Shown here: positions 46,067 through 57,576 of the stretch, in pieces
Layout of the letters: every line of letters begins with the position of its first letter
Numbering within the stretch: the first letter of the stretch is position 1
Origin: Dryocola sp. LX212
Lineage (GTDB): Bacteria; Pseudomonadota; Gammaproteobacteria; Enterobacterales; Enterobacteriaceae
DNA: 64,000 nucleotides
Direction: 5' to 3'
Assembly: GCA_041504365.1 (NCBI GenBank)
Contig: CP167917.1
Location: 1,860,001-1,924,000 of the forward strand
Program-made: the position numbers and the translations under genes
The notes under the pieces: generated by a model
Told to the model about the DNA's origin: nothing
Database searches by the model: none
Seen by the model: the letters and a program-made list of their open reading frames with translations, nothing else

Positions 46067-47917
46067 TTACCTTACATCTCCGCAGGTGAGGCAGAAGGCG
46101 TAGCGGTTTTGCGGATCGTTCAGGGTGCCGAACTTGTCGTTCTGCGCTTTCACCGCCAGCGCTGCGTTCGCCAACGGGGCAGGCAGATAAGCCTGAATCG
46201 CCTCCGGCAGCATGGCGCGCACTGAGCCGTTCATGCTGTTAAACACCATGTCCACGAAGCTCGGGTCATCCTGCCAGAAGTCCAGATGCCAGCTTTTCAG
46301 CTTCGCCAGCTCGGCCGCTTTGGCAACGGCGTCGTCGAAGTCGCCAAGGCTGTCCACCAGGCCGTTAGCTTTCGCGTCCTGACCGGTCCAGACGTGGCCC
46401 TGGGCTATCTGGTCGATTTGCTCTGGGGTTTTCTTACGGGACTCGGCGACCAGGCCGATAAAGCGTTTGTAGCCGTTTTCAATGGTCAGCTGCATCATTT
46501 GCCCGACTTCCGGCGGCAGCGCTTTGGTGACCGCAACGTCTGCCAGCGGCGACGTTGACACGCCGTCGGTATGCACGCCAATGCTGTCCAGGGAGTTCTC
46601 CACGGTGTTAATCACGCCAAAGATCCCGATTGAACCAGTCAGAGTGCTTGGGTTAGCCACGATGTAGTTCGCAGGCGTTGAAATCCAGTAGCCGCCTGAG
46701 GCCGCCATGCCGCCCATAGAAACAACGATAGGTTTACCCGCCTCACGCGCTGCGGCTAGCTCTTCGCGGATAACCTCTGAGGCGGATACGCTACCGCCAG
46801 GGCTGTTAACGCGAAGGACAATGGCTTTCACTTTTGGATCCAGGCGCGCTTCGCGAATTTGCATCGCAGTGGTGTCGCCGCCGACCTGGCCCGGCGTTTC
46901 TTCGCCGTCCATGATGGCGCCGTTGGCGAAGATCACCGCGATGGAGCCGCCCTGGTCAGGCGCTTTCTTCACCTGATAGTCGTACATGCTGGTGTAGCTG
47001 AAGTCTTTGTTCTCTTTGCTCCAGCCGAACTGCTTGATCAGCGCTTTGTCGACGGTAGCGCCGGACGCCAGCTCATCAACCAGTTTACTGTTCAGCGCGT
47101 ATTTCGCCGTATCGCCACCGAGTTTAGTCAGGTTATCCAGCAGGCCCTGCGCCCCTGGGAACGCCTGCTCAGGGGTGATCTGGCGGTTAGCGGCGATAGT
47201 ACCGATATAATTCTGCCACAGCTCGCCAATCCAGCGGCTGTCCGCCTCGCGGGCGGCAGGGGACATATCATCACGAATATAAGGCTCAACGGCTGATTTG
47301 TAGGTGCCCACACGGAAGATATGCGTGGAGACTTTCAGCTTATCCAGCAGGGATTTGTAGTAGAGCGAGTTGGTAGCAAACCCGTGCAGGTCGACCATAC
47401 CCTGCGGCGACAACCAGATTTTATTGGCGAAGCTGGCGAGGTAATACTGGCTCTGGTTGTAGCTGTCGCCCGTGGCGTAGACCGGTTTACCGCTGTCGCG
47501 GAACTCGCGCAGTGCTTTGCCGATATACTGCATCGAAGGCTGATCTGCCCCGGCGAATTCTTTCAGATCCAGCACGATGCCGGTGATATTGCGGTCGTCT
47601 TTCGCCTGGCGAATCGCATCCACGATATCAAACAGGGAATTTTCCTGCAGACGGTCGGAGCTGGCCCCGAGCAGCTGGCGGCCAATGACGCCGAGCTTAT
47701 TGTTCACCGACGGCTTATCGACCACCACGCCGGTAATATCCAGCAGTAGCGCGCCGCGGGACGGCTCGGAAGAGGTGCTGCTCACCTGCAGCCAGATGCC
47801 GACGCCAACCAGCACCAGCAGGATCAGGAACATATTGAGAATGAATTCTCGGATGAAATTAAGCAGACGCCATGTCCACTTGAAAAAACCGGCAATAAAA
47901 CGCCCCAGGGTACGCAT
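46067..47917 (-). CDS. sppA: Signal peptide peptidase SppA (protease IV)
   Basis: A 616-residue inner-membrane serine protease with an N-terminal anchor ([20 protein letters not shown] region) and two tandem S49 domains. The nucleophile Ser is in [16 protein letters not shown] of the C-terminal half and the Lys in the N-terminal half ([13 protein letters not shown] region). It degrades cleaved signal peptides. Same length class as E. coli SppA (618). Confidence 0.96.
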   Translation of the reverse strand: MRTLGRFIAGFFKWTWRLLNFIREFILNMFLILLVLVGVGIWLQVSSTSSEPSRGALLLDITGVVVDKPSVNNKLGVIGRQLLGASSDRLQENSLFDIVDAIRQAKDDRNITGIVLDLKEFAGADQPSMQYIGKALREFRDSGKPVYATGDSYNQSQYYLASFANKIWLSPQGMVDLHGFATNSLYYKSLLDKLKVSTHIFRVGTYKSAVEPYIRDDMSPAAREADSRWIGELWQNYIGTIAANRQITPEQAFPGAQGLLDNLTKLGGDTAKYALNSKLVDELASGATVDKALIKQFGWSKENKDFSYTSMYDYQVKKAPDQGGSIAVIFANGAIMDGEETPGQVGGDTTAMQIREARLDPKVKAIVLRVNSPGGSVSASEVIREELAAAREAGKPIVVSMGGMAASGGYWISTPANYIVANPSTLTGSIGIFGVINTVENSLDSIGVHTDGVSTSPLADVAVTKALPPEVGQMMQLTIENGYKRFIGLVAESRKKTPEQIDQIAQGHVWTGQDAKANGLVDSLGDFDDAVAKAAELAKLKSWHLDFWQDDPSFVDMVFNSMNGSVRAMLPEAIQAYLPAPLANAALAVKAQNDKFGTLNDPQNRYAFCLTCGDVR

Positions 47918-48084
47918 GTCTTCTCCGTCGCCGTCTGAATCCAGGACTGTCCAGAATGACAGCCAAAGTGACCGCTATCCTAAATAGCCCTCGGACAAAA
48001 GTCAGCAGGAATTCGGCCCGGCGCTGTAACAAAAAGCACGGGCGTGTTAATTTTGTGAATGAAAATCACTACAGGAGTTACCTA

Positions 48085-48636
48085 ATGGATGCACTCGAAC
48101 TACTGCTAAATCGCCGCAGCGCCTCACGACTGAGCGAGCCAGCCCCGGCGGGTGAAACGCTGGAAAACATTTTCCGCGCCGGTATGCGTGCGCCCGATCA
48201 CGGCACATTAAAGCCGTGGCGCTTCATCGTGATTGAAGGCGAGGGCCGCGAACGGTTCAGTAAAGTGCTGGAAGCCGCCGCCGTTGCCGAAGAGTTGGAC
48301 GAGAAGGGTATAGAGAAAGCGCGCACCGCGCCGTTCCGTGCGCCACTGATCCTGGCCGTAGTCGCCCACTGCGATGACGAGCACAAAGTTCCGGTCTGGG
48401 AGCAGGTTGTCTCTGCGGGCTGTGCCGTCATGGCGATGCAGATGGCCGCGGTGGCCCAGGGCTTTAACGGTATATGGCGCACCGGGCTGTGGACCGAAAG
48501 CGAAGCGGTTCGCGAAGCTCTTCACTGCCGCGAGCAGGACGAGGTTGTCGGCTTCCTCTATCTGGGCACCCCGCAGCTGAAAGCCTCCACTACCATTTCC
48601 GTGCCGGATACCACACCATTCGTGCGGCATTTCTGA
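48085..48636 (+). CDS. ydjA: YdjA, FMN nitroreductase-family protein
   Basis: A 183-residue minimal nitroreductase-fold flavoprotein: [20 protein letters not shown] (FMN-phosphate Arg-Arg-Ser), [15 protein letters not shown], and [11 protein letters not shown]. The start at 48085 follows CAGGAG and matches E. coli YdjA. It neighbours selD, as in E. coli. Substrate not established. Confidence 0.94.
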   Translation: MDALELLLNRRSASRLSEPAPAGETLENIFRAGMRAPDHGTLKPWRFIVIEGEGRERFSKVLEAAAVAEELDEKGIEKARTAPFRAPLILAVVAHCDDEHKVPVWEQVVSAGCAVMAMQMAAVAQGFNGIWRTGLWTESEAVREALHCREQDEVVGFLYLGTPQLKASTTISVPDTTPFVRHF

Positions 48637-48754
48637 GCAATTAACGCAAAGCTGTCTGGATTGTGAGCGAAAGCAGCGCAATTCAGACACACACACTTAC
48701 TACTCCTTGATTTGAGCGCTAACATAGAGCGATTGCCAATGACAGGAGATGTCC

Positions 48755-49798
48755 ATGAGTGAGCAAACCGTTCGTTTAACGCAGTACAGCCACGGTGCCG
48801 GATGCGGCTGTAAAATTTCCCCGAAGGTGCTGCAAACTATTCTGCAGTCGGAGCAGGCGAAGTTTGTCGACCCGAACCTGCTGGTGGGGAACGAAACCAG
48901 CGACGACGCGGCGGTTTACGATCTGGGCAACGGTACCTGTGTCATCAGCACCACTGACTTCTTTATGCCAATCGTGGATGACCCGTTTGACTTCGGGCGC
49001 ATCGCGGCGACAAACGCCATCAGCGATATCTACGCCATGGGCGGCAAACCGATTATGGCGATTGCTATTCTTGGCTGGCCTGTGAATACCCTCGCACCGG
49101 AAATCGCCCGTAAAGTCATTGAAGGCGGACGTTTTGTCTGCCAGCAGGCGGGGATTTCCCTGGCGGGTGGGCATTCCATCGACGCACCGGAGCCGATTTT
49201 TGGCCTTGCTGTTACCGGCATTGTGCCGACAGACCGCGTGAAGAAAAACAGCTCGGCGGAAGCGGGCTGCAAGCTCTATCTCACCAAGCCGCTGGGCATT
49301 GGCGTGCTGACCACCGCTGAGAAAAAATCCCTGCTCAAACCCGAACATTATGGCCTTGCCGCCGAAGTGATGTGCCAGCTCAACAAGCCCGGCGCGGAGT
49401 TTGCCGACATCGAAGGCGTTACGGCGATGACGGACGTGACCGGCTTCGGGCTGCTGGGCCACCTCAGTGAAATGTGTCAGGGGGCGGGCGTTCAGGCGGA
49501 GGTGTGGTTCGATAAGGTGCCAAAACTGCCGGATGTCGAAGCGTACATCGCCCAGGGCTGCGTGCCGGGCGGCACCGGTCGTAACTTCGCCAGCTATGGC
49601 CACCTGATGGGAGAGATGTCCGATGCGCATCGCGATCTGCTTTGCGACCCCCAGACCTCCGGCGGGCTGCTGCTGGCCGTTCGTGAAGATGCCGAACGGG
49701 CCGTTGCCGCCGTGGCAGAGAAAAATGGCATCAAACTTACCGCCATAGGCGAACTGAAAACCGCCCGTGCGGGACGACCGATGATCGAGATCCTGTAA
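48755..49798 (+). CDS. selD: Selenophosphate synthetase
   Basis: A 347-residue ATP-dependent enzyme, equal in length to E. coli SelD, that makes selenophosphate for selenocysteine and selenouridine synthesis. The catalytic loop is [12 protein letters not shown] with Cys (not selenocysteine) at the active position, and DDAAVYDL and [20 protein letters not shown] bind metal and ATP. The ATG at 48755 is preferred over 48749 because AGGAG at 48744-48748 then has proper spacing. topB begins 4 bases after the stop. Confidence 0.96.
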   Translation: MSEQTVRLTQYSHGAGCGCKISPKVLQTILQSEQAKFVDPNLLVGNETSDDAAVYDLGNGTCVISTTDFFMPIVDDPFDFGRIAATNAISDIYAMGGKPIMAIAILGWPVNTLAPEIARKVIEGGRFVCQQAGISLAGGHSIDAPEPIFGLAVTGIVPTDRVKKNSSAEAGCKLYLTKPLGIGVLTTAEKKSLLKPEHYGLAAEVMCQLNKPGAEFADIEGVTAMTDVTGFGLLGHLSEMCQGAGVQAEVWFDKVPKLPDVEAYIAQGCVPGGTGRNFASYGHLMGEMSDAHRDLLCDPQTSGGLLLAVREDAERAVAAVAEKNGIKLTAIGELKTARAGRPMIEIL

Positions 49799-49802
49799 TC
49801 TC

Positions 49803-51791
49803 ATGCGGCTGTTTATTGCGGAAAAACCGAGCCTGGCGCGTGCGATAGCGGACGTGCTGCCTAAGCCCCACCGTCGAGGTGATGGCTTTATCGAGTGCGG
49901 CAACGGGCAGGTGGTCACCTGGTGTATCGGCCACCTGCTGGAGCAGGCGCAGCCGGACGCCTACGACGGGCGCTATGCGCGCTGGAATCTTGCCGACCTG
50001 CCCATCGTGCCGGAAAAGTGGCAGCTGCAGCCTCGTCCTTCGGTCACCAAACAGCTCAATGCCATCCGCAGGCTGCTGGATCAGGCTACCGAAGTGGTTC
50101 ACGCAGGTGACCCGGATCGCGAAGGGCAGCTGCTGGTGGATGAAGTGCTGGATTATCTCCAGCTTCCGCCTGAAAAGCGCCAGCAGGTGCAGCGCTGCCT
50201 GATTAACGACCTCAACCCGCAGGCCGTAGAGCGCGCCATTTCCCGCCTGCGTTCCAACAGCGAATTCATCCCGCTTTGTGTCTCTGCCCTGGCGCGCGCC
50301 CGGGCGGACTGGCTTTACGGTATCAATATGACCCGCGCTTACACCATTCTTGGGCGCAACGCGGGCTACCAGGGCGTGCTGTCCGTTGGGCGCGTGCAGA
50401 CGCCGGTGCTGGGCCTGGTGGTGCGGCGCGACGAAGAGATTGAAAACTTTGTTGCGAAAGACTTCTTCGAAGTAAAAGCCCATATCGTCACCCCGGCAGA
50501 CGAACGTTTTGTGGCGACCTGGATCCCCAGCGAATCCTGCGAGCCCTACCAGGATGAAGAGGGGCGTTTATTACACCGTCCGCTTGCCGAGCACGTCGTT
50601 AACCGCATTGGCGGGCAGCCCGCCATTGTCACCGCCTATAACGATAAACGGGAATCCGAAGTGGCACCGCTGCCGTTTTCCCTCTCCAGCCTGCAAATCG
50701 AAGCGGCGAAGCGCTTCGGCCTCAGCGCGCAAAACGTGCTCGACGTCTGCCAGAAGCTGTACGAAACCCACAAGCTGATCACTTACCCGCGCTCCGACTG
50801 CCGTTATCTGCCGGAAGAGCATTACGCCGGGCGGCATTCGGTGCTGAACGCCATCAGCGTGCATCAGCCAGATTTGCTGCCGCAGCCTGCGGTGGACACC
50901 GATATTCGCAACCGCTGCTGGGATGACAAAAAAGTTGATGCCCACCATGCGATTATCCCGACGGCGCGCAGCTCCCGCGTCTCGCTGACGGAAAATGAAG
51001 CTAAAGTTTATAACCTGGTTGCCCGACAATACTTAATGCAGTTCTGCGCCGATGCGGTGTTCCGCAAATGCACCATCGATCTGGACATCGCGGGCGGCAA
51101 GTTCAACGCCAAAGCGAGATTCCTGGCCGAGGCTGGCTGGCGCACGCTGCTGGGCAACAAAGAGCGCGACGAGGAAAACGACGGCACCCCGCTGCCGGTC
51201 GTCGCTAAAGGGGACGAGCTGCTGTGCGAGAAGGGGGAGGTGGTGGAACGACAAACCCAGCCGCCGCGCCATTTCACAGACGCCACGCTGCTTTCGGCCA
51301 TGACCGGCATTGCCCGTTTTGTGCAGGATAAAGATCTGAAGAAGATCCTGCGCGCAACGGATGGCCTGGGTACGGAAGCTACGCGCGCGGGGATTATAGA
51401 ACTGCTGTTCAAGCGCTCCTTCCTGGTGAAAAAAGGGCGCTATATTATCTCCACCCCTCCGGGACGAGCACTGATTCACTCCCTGCCCGAGCTGGCCGCA
51501 AGACCAGATATGACTGCGCACTGGGAATCAACGCTAACGCAAATCAGTGAAAAGCAGTGCCGCTATCAGGACTTTATGCAGCCGCTGGTGAATACGCTTT
51601 ATGAGCTGATTCACCAGGCCAGAACGACCCCGGTCCGTCATGCCTTCAAAGGTATAAAAGCACCGGAAGACAATAAAAAATCCCGCAAAAGCTGGGCAAA
51701 AAAAGAGGGAAGTGAGGATGCGAACAAAAAGCCTGCTCGTCGGCGTCGCGGCGCTGATGGTGAGCCTGCCGGGGATGGCGCAGCGTCTTGA
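49803..51791 (+). CDS. topB: DNA topoisomerase III
   Basis: A 662-residue type IA topoisomerase. The Toprim domain begins [20 protein letters not shown], with [12 protein letters not shown] metal-binding acids. The active-site Tyr lies in [13 protein letters not shown]. The C-terminus is Lys/Arg-rich ([19 protein letters not shown]), as in E. coli (653 residues). It decatenates DNA. Four bases from selD and overlapping ynjH by 74 bases, so the genes form a tight operon. Confidence 0.97.
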   Translation: MRLFIAEKPSLARAIADVLPKPHRRGDGFIECGNGQVVTWCIGHLLEQAQPDAYDGRYARWNLADLPIVPEKWQLQPRPSVTKQLNAIRRLLDQATEVVHAGDPDREGQLLVDEVLDYLQLPPEKRQQVQRCLINDLNPQAVERAISRLRSNSEFIPLCVSALARARADWLYGINMTRAYTILGRNAGYQGVLSVGRVQTPVLGLVVRRDEEIENFVAKDFFEVKAHIVTPADERFVATWIPSESCEPYQDEEGRLLHRPLAEHVVNRIGGQPAIVTAYNDKRESEVAPLPFSLSSLQIEAAKRFGLSAQNVLDVCQKLYETHKLITYPRSDCRYLPEEHYAGRHSVLNAISVHQPDLLPQPAVDTDIRNRCWDDKKVDAHHAIIPTARSSRVSLTENEAKVYNLVARQYLMQFCADAVFRKCTIDLDIAGGKFNAKARFLAEAGWRTLLGNKERDEENDGTPLPVVAKGDELLCEKGEVVERQTQPPRHFTDATLLSAMTGIARFVQDKDLKKILRATDGLGTEATRAGIIELLFKRSFLVKKGRYIISTPPGRALIHSLPELAARPDMTAHWESTLTQISEKQCRYQDFMQPLVNTLYELIHQARTTPVRHAFKGIKAPEDNKKSRKSWAKKEGSEDANKKPARRRRGADGEPAGDGAAS

Positions 51792-51999
51792 TTCACAGCT
51801 TGACATCAACGTCCCGCCGGAGGTTTTCACCAACCAGACTCAGCGCGCGCAGCCGTGTAGCCAGTGCTGTATCTATGAAGATAAAAACTATTCCGAAGGT
51901 GCGGTGGTAAAAGCCGAGGGCGGTGTCCTGCTGCAGTGCCAGCGGGATGATAAAACGCTGAGTACCAACCCGCTGGTCTGGCGTCGCGTAAAACCCTGA
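51718..51999 (+). CDS. ynjH: YnjH, DUF1496 exported protein
   Basis: A 93-residue protein with a signal peptide ([20 protein letters not shown]) and a DUF1496 mature domain nearly identical to E. coli Ynj[47 protein letters not shown]. Four cysteines suggest disulfides or metal. The ATG at 51718 follows GAGGGAAGTGAGG and lies inside the basic tail of topB. Function unknown. Confidence 0.93.
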   Translation: MRTKSLLVGVAALMVSLPGMAQRLDSQLDINVPPEVFTNQTQRAQPCSQCCIYEDKNYSEGAVVKAEGGVLLQCQRDDKTLSTNPLVWRRVKP

Positions 52000-52014
52000 G
52001 AGCCGTGCTGAATC

Positions 52015-52587
52015 ATGACAAATAAATCCCCGTGGGTGGCGCCGCTTAACAAGCTGTCCGCGAGCCTGCGCCCGATTGTGACCATGCAGGAAAAGCATTT
52101 TGGCGCGGTGCTGAACCCCACCCGCTGGTGGGGGCGTTCCCCGTACCTCTTCTGGCTGATCGCGCTGTTTGTCGGCTTCCTTGAGCGTCGCCGCGCGAAG
52201 ATCGACGCTGTCACCCGCTCGCTGGTGATGACCCGCGTGTCCCAGCGGTGCTGCTGTGCGTTCTGCATTGATGCCAACAGCCTGCGGCTCGCAGAGCGCA
52301 GCGGGTCGATGGACAAAGTGCTGGCGGTGGCGAACTGGCCGCAGGAGACGCTGTTCAGCGAGCGTGAACGCGCCGTGCTGGCCTATGCGGACGCTATGAC
52401 CGCTACGCCGCCCGCGATCGGTGATGAACTGAAAGCCACGCTTAAAACCCATTTCGATGACAAGGCGATTACCGAACTGACCGCCCTGATCGCTTTTCAG
52501 AATCTCTCCGCTCGGTTTAACGCGGCGCTGGATATTCCCGCTCAGGGCCTTTGCGTGCCGAACGGCGGGGAAAAGCGCAATGTTTGA
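52015..52587 (+). CDS. ynjA: YnjA, carboxymuconolactone-decarboxylase-like protein
   Basis: A 190-residue helical protein of the AhpD/CMD superfamily, matching E. coli YnjA: FGAVLNPTRWWGRSPYLFWL, RVSQRCCCAFCIDANSLRLA with a CxxC-type motif, ALTALIAFQNLSARFN-like ELTALIAFQNLSARFN, and IPAQGLC. Probably a thiol-peroxidase-type or decarboxylase-like activity; not established. Its end overlaps ynjF by 8 bases. Confidence 0.92.
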   Translation: MTNKSPWVAPLNKLSASLRPIVTMQEKHFGAVLNPTRWWGRSPYLFWLIALFVGFLERRRAKIDAVTRSLVMTRVSQRCCCAFCIDANSLRLAERSGSMDKVLAVANWPQETLFSERERAVLAYADAMTATPPAIGDELKATLKTHFDDKAITELTALIAFQNLSARFNAALDIPAQGLCVPNGGEKRNV

Positions 52588-53203
52588 CAGTTACCTGCAT
52601 CCACGCATTAAGCCCGCGCTTAACCAGATGGTGAGCGTCCTGGATAAACCCTCCGTTACCCCTGATGGCTTAACGCTGTTCGGCTTCGCCGTTGGCGTGC
52701 TGGCGCTGCCGTTTCTGGCACTACAGTGGTATGGCGCAGCGCTGGCGGTCATTCTGCTTAATCGCTTATTTGACGGTCTGGATGGAGCGCTGGCCAGAAG
52801 ACGAGGGCTGACGGATGCGGGGGGCTTTCTTGATATCGCGCTAGATTTTCTGTTCTACGCGCTGGTGCCGTTCGGCTTTATCCTTGCGGACCCGGTACAC
52901 AACGCCGTGGCGGGCGGCTGGCTGCTGTTTGCGTTTATCGGGACCGGCAGCAGCTTCCTGGCCTTTGCAGCGGTCGCGCAAAAGCACAGCCTGGAGAACC
53001 CCGGCTATGCGCACAAGTCGTTTTACTATCTGGGAGGCCTGACCGAAGGCACAGAAACCCTCGCGCTGTTTGTGCTGGCGTGCCTACTGCCGGAGGCCTT
53101 TGTCTGGCTGGCATGGGGGTTTGGCGCGCTGTGCTGGATGACGACGTTGACCCGCATATGGAGTGGCTACCAGACGCTGAAAAGGGTGGTTAAGCCTGAC
53201 TAA
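52580..53203 (+). CDS. ynjF: YnjF, CDP-alcohol phosphatidyltransferase family protein
   Basis: A 207-residue membrane enzyme with the family signature DGLDGALARRRGLTDAGGF then LDIALD (the DxxDG...AR...GxxxDxxxD motif, complete). Six hydrophobic segments. Very close to E. coli YnjF. Transfers a CDP-linked phosphatidyl group to an alcohol; the acceptor is unknown. In E. coli ynjBCDE stand between ynjA and ynjF; here the two genes overlap directly. Confidence 0.93.
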   Translation: MFDSYLHPRIKPALNQMVSVLDKPSVTPDGLTLFGFAVGVLALPFLALQWYGAALAVILLNRLFDGLDGALARRRGLTDAGGFLDIALDFLFYALVPFGFILADPVHNAVAGGWLLFAFIGTGSSFLAFAAVAQKHSLENPGYAHKSFYYLGGLTEGTETLALFVLACLLPEAFVWLAWGFGALCWMTTLTRIWSGYQTLKRVVKPD

Positions 53204-53238
53204 AATGTCGGATGAGCAGGCTCTCCCACCCTGTGAGG

Positions 53239-54951
53239 TTATTGGACTGCTTTCACAGGTTCGGCATTCGTCACCGGCCCCGGTGTTGCAGAGGGCAGCT
53301 TATCCGGCGTCGAATCACACGGTTTTTCTTTACCGCACAGCATATCCAGCATTTTCAGCGTTACGCCGTTAGTCCAGCCGAAGCCGTCCTGAAGCGGATA
53401 TTCACCGCCACCGCCGCCGGTCCCGGTGGTTGATACATCGTATTTCTCCACCAGTTTTTGCTCGCGGTTATAGGTGTGCTGCACGTTGGTCAGGAATCGC
53501 CAAGTGACCTCCATGGCCAGATCTTTATGACCATAATTTTGCAGCCCTTCGGTTGCCACCCACTGCAGCGGCGCCCAGCCGTTTGGCGCATCCCACTGCT
53601 GACCAGACTTCACGTTGGTGGTGGCAAGACCGCCTGCTTTGAGGAGCTGAGCGCGCGTTGCCGTCGCCATTTTATCGGCGCGCTCTTTCGAGGCTACGTG
53701 CACGTAGAGCGGGAACAGCGCGGCGGCAGTCAGCTGGCTGCGTACGGCGTTACGTTTAAGATCGTAATCCGCATACCAGCCCTCTCTCGCGTTCCACATA
53801 TTAGCTTCGATAGCCTTCTGGCGGTCGTCCGCCAGCTTCTGGTATTTCGCCGCTGCGACATCTTCCTTCGCCACCTGGCTGGCGTGGGCCAGCGTTTTCT
53901 CGAGCTGATACATCAAAGCATTCAGATCCACCGGCGCGATGGTTGTGGTGCGGATCGAGCCGAGCTGCTCAGGGTTGTCCATCCAGCGCGAGCTGAAGTC
54001 CCAGCCGGATGCCGCGCCCGCGCGCAGATCGCGATAGATTTCAGTGGCGGGGCGGTTGGGGTTGTTCTTCGCCGTGGTGACATCGTCGAGGTAAGATTCG
54101 GTACGCGGCGTATCCCGGTCATCCCAGTAGCGGTTGAGGATTGCCCCGTCTTTAAGTTTGACTACCCGCTTGTTCGCCTGGCCTGCGGTCAGCGCATCGC
54201 TGCCTTCCATCCAGTATGCGTATTCCTGTTTGAGCTGCGGCAGGTACTTGCTGTAAACCTCGTCGCCGCTGTGGCTGGCGAGCAGCTCAACCATAAACGC
54301 GAAGAACGGCGGCTGGGAGCGGCTCAGGTAATAGCTGCGGTTACCGTTAGGGATATGGCCCCAGGTGTCTATTTCACTTGCAAAGTTATCGGTCATATCC
54401 TGCACTTTATCCCAGTGCCCGCTCTCCGCCAGCCCCAGCATGGTGAAATAGCTGTCCCAGTAATAAACTTCGCGGAAACGTCCGCCCGGCACGACGTACG
54501 GCTTCGGCAGCGGCAGCAGGGAATCCCACTTACCTGCGCTGTCGGTAGTCCGGGTCAGCACCGGCCACAGCCCGTCGATATGCTCGCGCAGGGTTTGCCC
54601 TTTCGGTGGCACGTACTTTTCGCCTTCCTTAGGCAGAATGAAGTTAACCTGCACAAAATGCTTCAGGTCAAAGCCGGACTGATTCCGCTGCATGCGGTAG
54701 TCCGCAAGGATCATCAGCGGGTCGCTGTTGGGAACCGCATCGGCGAAGGTTTTCTGATCGGGAAACAGCTTTGCAGTCTGCACATCGGTGAACAGCGGCC
54801 CAAGCAGCGCGTCAGGCGGCTGGGGCTGCGTCCGCAGCTGAGGTGTCTCATCGGCGGAAGCCGGAAGGGTAAAGGTGACGAAGGCGCATCCCAGCGCCAT
54901 CTGAACAGCAAGCAGTAACGTACGCGGACGGCGCAAACCAGGATTTATCAT
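53239..54951 (-). CDS. treA: Periplasmic trehalase
   Basis: A 570-residue GH37 enzyme with an N-terminal signal peptide ending near ASADE. Both trehalase signatures are present: [15 protein letters not shown] and [14 protein letters not shown] Gly-rich [17 protein letters not shown] follows near the C-terminus. It splits trehalose to two glucose molecules in the periplasm and is an osmotic/stationary-phase gene in E. coli. The C-terminal tail after LCGKEKPC is Pro/Thr-rich. Convergent with ynjF. Confidence 0.96.
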   Translation of the reverse strand: MINPGLRRPRTLLLAVQMALGCAFVTFTLPASADETPQLRTQPQPPDALLGPLFTDVQTAKLFPDQKTFADAVPNSDPLMILADYRMQRNQSGFDLKHFVQVNFILPKEGEKYVPPKGQTLREHIDGLWPVLTRTTDSAGKWDSLLPLPKPYVVPGGRFREVYYWDSYFTMLGLAESGHWDKVQDMTDNFASEIDTWGHIPNGNRSYYLSRSQPPFFAFMVELLASHSGDEVYSKYLPQLKQEYAYWMEGSDALTAGQANKRVVKLKDGAILNRYWDDRDTPRTESYLDDVTTAKNNPNRPATEIYRDLRAGAASGWDFSSRWMDNPEQLGSIRTTTIAPVDLNALMYQLEKTLAHASQVAKEDVAAAKYQKLADDRQKAIEANMWNAREGWYADYDLKRNAVRSQLTAAALFPLYVHVASKERADKMATATRAQLLKAGGLATTNVKSGQQWDAPNGWAPLQWVATEGLQNYGHKDLAMEVTWRFLTNVQHTYNREQKLVEKYDVSTTGTGGGGGEYPLQDGFGWTNGVTLKMLDMLCGKEKPCDSTPDKLPSATPGPVTNAEPVKAVQ

Positions 54952-55091
54952 CTATTGTTCTCCTTTGCAGGACCGCAGCGAAAGTTTACTGCGATCAACC
55001 ATATGAAAACCTTAGACGAATTTCACAGCCGCTGCGTGTCGTCAGGTAGCAAAAGTGAGGAAAGCAGACAAATTACCCTCCTCGCGGCTTG

Positions 55092-56465
55092 CTATTCCGG
55101 CGGGTTTAACAGCCAGGTGCCGGGTTTGTCGACGGACAATGAGGCCGTGCGGGTTTGGCTCTGATTGCGCAGGGTGATGTCGTATTTCCCCGCCGGGAGC
55201 TGAAGAATGCCATAGCCGTTTGTAGTGGGAACGTTTTTCTGTGGCTTGCCGTTGACCTCCATCTGGTCGCCATCGTTCAGATGAATGTAAACACGGGCAA
55301 GCAGGCTCGCTCCAGCAGGGGCAGTTTTAGCTGCAGGCGCAGATGCGGCGGGTTCAGCTGGGCTTTTCACAGCTTTTGCCGACACATCCGGCGACGAGCG
55401 GCCAAAAATCAGCGCGCCGGCAATTACGCCGACGACAACGCCTGCGGCAATTTGTAGCGGGGATTTATAGCGCTTCCATCCGGCGATTGCAGCAACATCC
55501 TCTTCTTCTTCCACCGCGACCAGCATCGTCCCAGGCTGTTTTGTCCCCGGCACGTCGCCAGCCTCACCCAACGGGATGTCGGCCAGCGTGGCAAATTCTT
55601 CGATGGACTGCGGGCGATCCTCGGGCTTTAGCGAGAGGGCTTTGTCGATAGCCTGCAGCAGGCTGGTGGAATAGCCTTCAATCTGGCTTTGCACCAGCGG
55701 CGCGCACGTATCCTGAATACTGCGCGCCACGCTTGCCTGCGGCGTATTACCGGCGATCAGCGTATGGAGGATGGCGCCAAGGGCATAAATATCGGTCCAC
55801 GGTCCAAGCTGGTTTTCAAGATCTTCGGTGTACTGCTCCAGCGGCGCGAAACCAGGGTGCAGCAGAGTTTTACTCTCGTCGCTCATCCCGCTGACATTGC
55901 GGCGTGAGGCGGCAAAATTCAGTAGTAGCGGAATGCCGCTGTCCTGGATCTGAACGCTTTTTAGCGACAGATCGCGGTGAATATACCCGCCGCTGTGCAG
56001 CGCCGCGAGGGCACCGCAGAGCATTGGCAGCATGCGGCGCAGCCAGGCTTCATCGATGATTTCAGGCTGTTGCTGTTGCAGCTCCGCAAGGCTGATGCCG
56101 CTGTAGAACAGGGTGGCGGTATAGGCCGTTTCGTTAAGCGTCCAGAAGCGCAGCACCTGAAGCAGGTTCGGATGGTTGAAGTGGGCAAGCTGACGCGCTT
56201 CCTGAATAAAGCGGTTCAGGCCGGTAGTGAACTCCGTGCTGTCCTGCTTGCTGCGCAGGACCAGGCGCATATCGTCGCTGCGAACGGTTAGTGCGCGGGG
56301 CATAAACTCCCGAATTGCTATTGGCCTTTCAAGCTGATGGTCCCAGGCACGGTAGACAATGCCCGTGTTGGTGGAGTCGATGACTTCCTGAATTTCAAAC
56401 TCGTCAAAGCGATAACCGGGCGGCAGCGCGTCGGGGACACCTGGCGTGTAGTCGTTAACTATCAT
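55092..56465 (-). CDS. Membrane-anchored serine/threonine-kinase-like protein with degenerate active site
   Basis: A 457-residue protein: kinase-like domain (about 20-300), Glu-rich linker, one membrane helix (337-355, LQIAAGVVVGVIAGALI), Ala/Pro linker, and an extracytoplasmic beta domain (388-457, ending LSVDKPGTWLLNPPE). The kinase fold is clear, but key residues differ: the Gly loop is VIDSTNTGIVYRAW, the VAIK lysine is Arg52 (IAIREFMP), the catalytic loop is HRDLSLKSVQ (Ser in place of the metal-binding Asn), and DFG is NFA (Asn183). Asp165 of HRD and Glu89 of helix C remain. It is last in a unit with an exported protein and an SH3 lipoprotein. Confidence 0.85.
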   Translation of the reverse strand: MIVNDYTPGVPDALPPGYRFDEFEIQEVIDSTNTGIVYRAWDHQLERPIAIREFMPRALTVRSDDMRLVLRSKQDSTEFTTGLNRFIQEARQLAHFNHPNLLQVLRFWTLNETAYTATLFYSGISLAELQQQQPEIIDEAWLRRMLPMLCGALAALHSGGYIHRDLSLKSVQIQDSGIPLLLNFAASRRNVSGMSDESKTLLHPGFAPLEQYTEDLENQLGPWTDIYALGAILHTLIAGNTPQASVARSIQDTCAPLVQSQIEGYSTSLLQAIDKALSLKPEDRPQSIEEFATLADIPLGEAGDVPGTKQPGTMLVAVEEEEDVAAIAGWKRYKSPLQIAAGVVVGVIAGALIFGRSSPDVSAKAVKSPAEPAASAPAAKTAPAGASLLARVYIHLNDGDQMEVNGKPQKNVPTTNGYGILQLPAGKYDITLRNQSQTRTASLSVDKPGTWLLNPPE

Positions 56466-56501
56466 GATGCCTTCTCTGCTCAAAATTAAAAAGTTTTCGG
56501 A

Positions 56502-57452
56502 CTATTTCTGGGCGCGCCATGCGCCGACCGCCGGGTCCCGGAGTTGCGGATGCAGGGAGTCAATCAACAACAGCGTAATGGTTGTGTCGGGCTCCAGCCA
56601 GGCCGACCACACCTTGCGGATCTCATTCAGCCGGGTTTGCAGGCGGGACTCATCAAGGGCCATTTCGCGGGGAACTTCGACGGCAATGGTGCCGGTGGTT
56701 TGCCAGCCGTTGAGCTCGGGTTTGTAGGGCAGGATCATCCAGCTAAGCGGGGCGTGTTCGTTGCTGACCACCATACGCTCGTTGTTCAGGCTGGTGATAA
56801 GCAGCGTATCCGCGTTGGCATTGTTGCTTAAGCCGCTGACCGGGAAGCCGTGAACAAAGGTCATTTCGAGGCGTTTTTCGCCGTTTTTCCCGCTCTGGAT
56901 GACTTCGCTGCGGCCGTTCAGCCAGCCGCCTTTTTCGCATTTGCCATCGGGAATAAAGAGCGCGGAGGCGTTTTCATCCCCACGCCAGAAAGTGCGCAGA
57001 TGGCAGCCGTCCTGCAGGGTAAACTCCTGCCACGGCGTGCGGTCAGCCTGGGGCGACATCTCTTTTGCCTGCTCGGCAGAAGAGGTGTTTTCCGTTATGA
57101 CCGGCGCGACGGTCACCGCCCAGTCGCTGTTTTTCGTGGCCGTGCCGAAGGCAAGGGTGTCACCCTTATCGTCTTCCATTCGCCAGTTAACCAGCTCGAT
57201 TTTTTCGCACTGGCTTTCCAGCAGCGCGCCCAGACGGGGCATAAAGCTGTTGAGAATTGACGGTGTTTTCTCACCGTTGGCAACAATGCGCAGGGGAAGC
57301 TCGGTGTCGCACCAGCTCTGCGGCGAATTATTTTTGATGTTGTCGATCCAGACGTCCAGCTTCTGGGAGGGAGACTGCACAATACGATAATTCCCTGCCC
57401 ATACGGTTGTTGATGCCAGCAGCAACGCAACGCCTGACAGCCAGAGTTTCAT
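56502..57452 (-). CDS. Exported protein of unknown function, 316 residues
   Basis: A signal peptide (MKLWLSGVALLLASTTVWAG) precedes a roughly 297-residue mature protein with four to five cysteines (SWCDTEL, ESQCEKI, DGCHLRTFW, DGKCEKGG) suggesting two disulfides, which fits the periplasm. No membrane helix beyond the signal. No family recognised. The kinase-like gene starts 36 bases downstream and the SH3 lipoprotein gene ends 124 bases upstream, all on the minus strand. It is a plausible partner for the extracytoplasmic domain of the kinase-like protein. Confidence 0.75.
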   Translation of the reverse strand: MKLWLSGVALLLASTTVWAGNYRIVQSPSQKLDVWIDNIKNNSPQSWCDTELPLRIVANGEKTPSILNSFMPRLGALLESQCEKIELVNWRMEDDKGDTLAFGTATKNSDWAVTVAPVITENTSSAEQAKEMSPQADRTPWQEFTLQDGCHLRTFWRGDENASALFIPDGKCEKGGWLNGRSEVIQSGKNGEKRLEMTFVHGFPVSGLSNNANADTLLITSLNNERMVVSNEHAPLSWMILPYKPELNGWQTTGTIAVEVPREMALDESRLQTRLNEIRKVWSAWLEPDTTITLLLIDSLHPQLRDPAVGAWRAQK

Positions 57453-57576
57453 AATAATCCTTGAGCCAAAGTGAATGATGAGTGGGGCGCGGCAGCCGGG
57501 CAGAAATGCCGGATGCGCCCCTATATTCTCATGGTAACTGTTTGTTTTAAATCTTTCTTTCTACCAGCCAGGACGA

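Noticed and set aside
48795..48830. Possible selenocysteine in SelD
   Set aside because: The active-site codon is an ordinary Cys codon; no in-frame TGA is present.
48776..49918. 380-codon open frame on the minus strand opposite selD
   Set aside because: Shadow of selD with no family features.
53458..54918. 486-codon open frame on the plus strand opposite treA
   Set aside because: It mirrors the high-GC treA gene on the other strand, has no recognisable domain and lacks a plausible ribosome site; treA is unmistakable.
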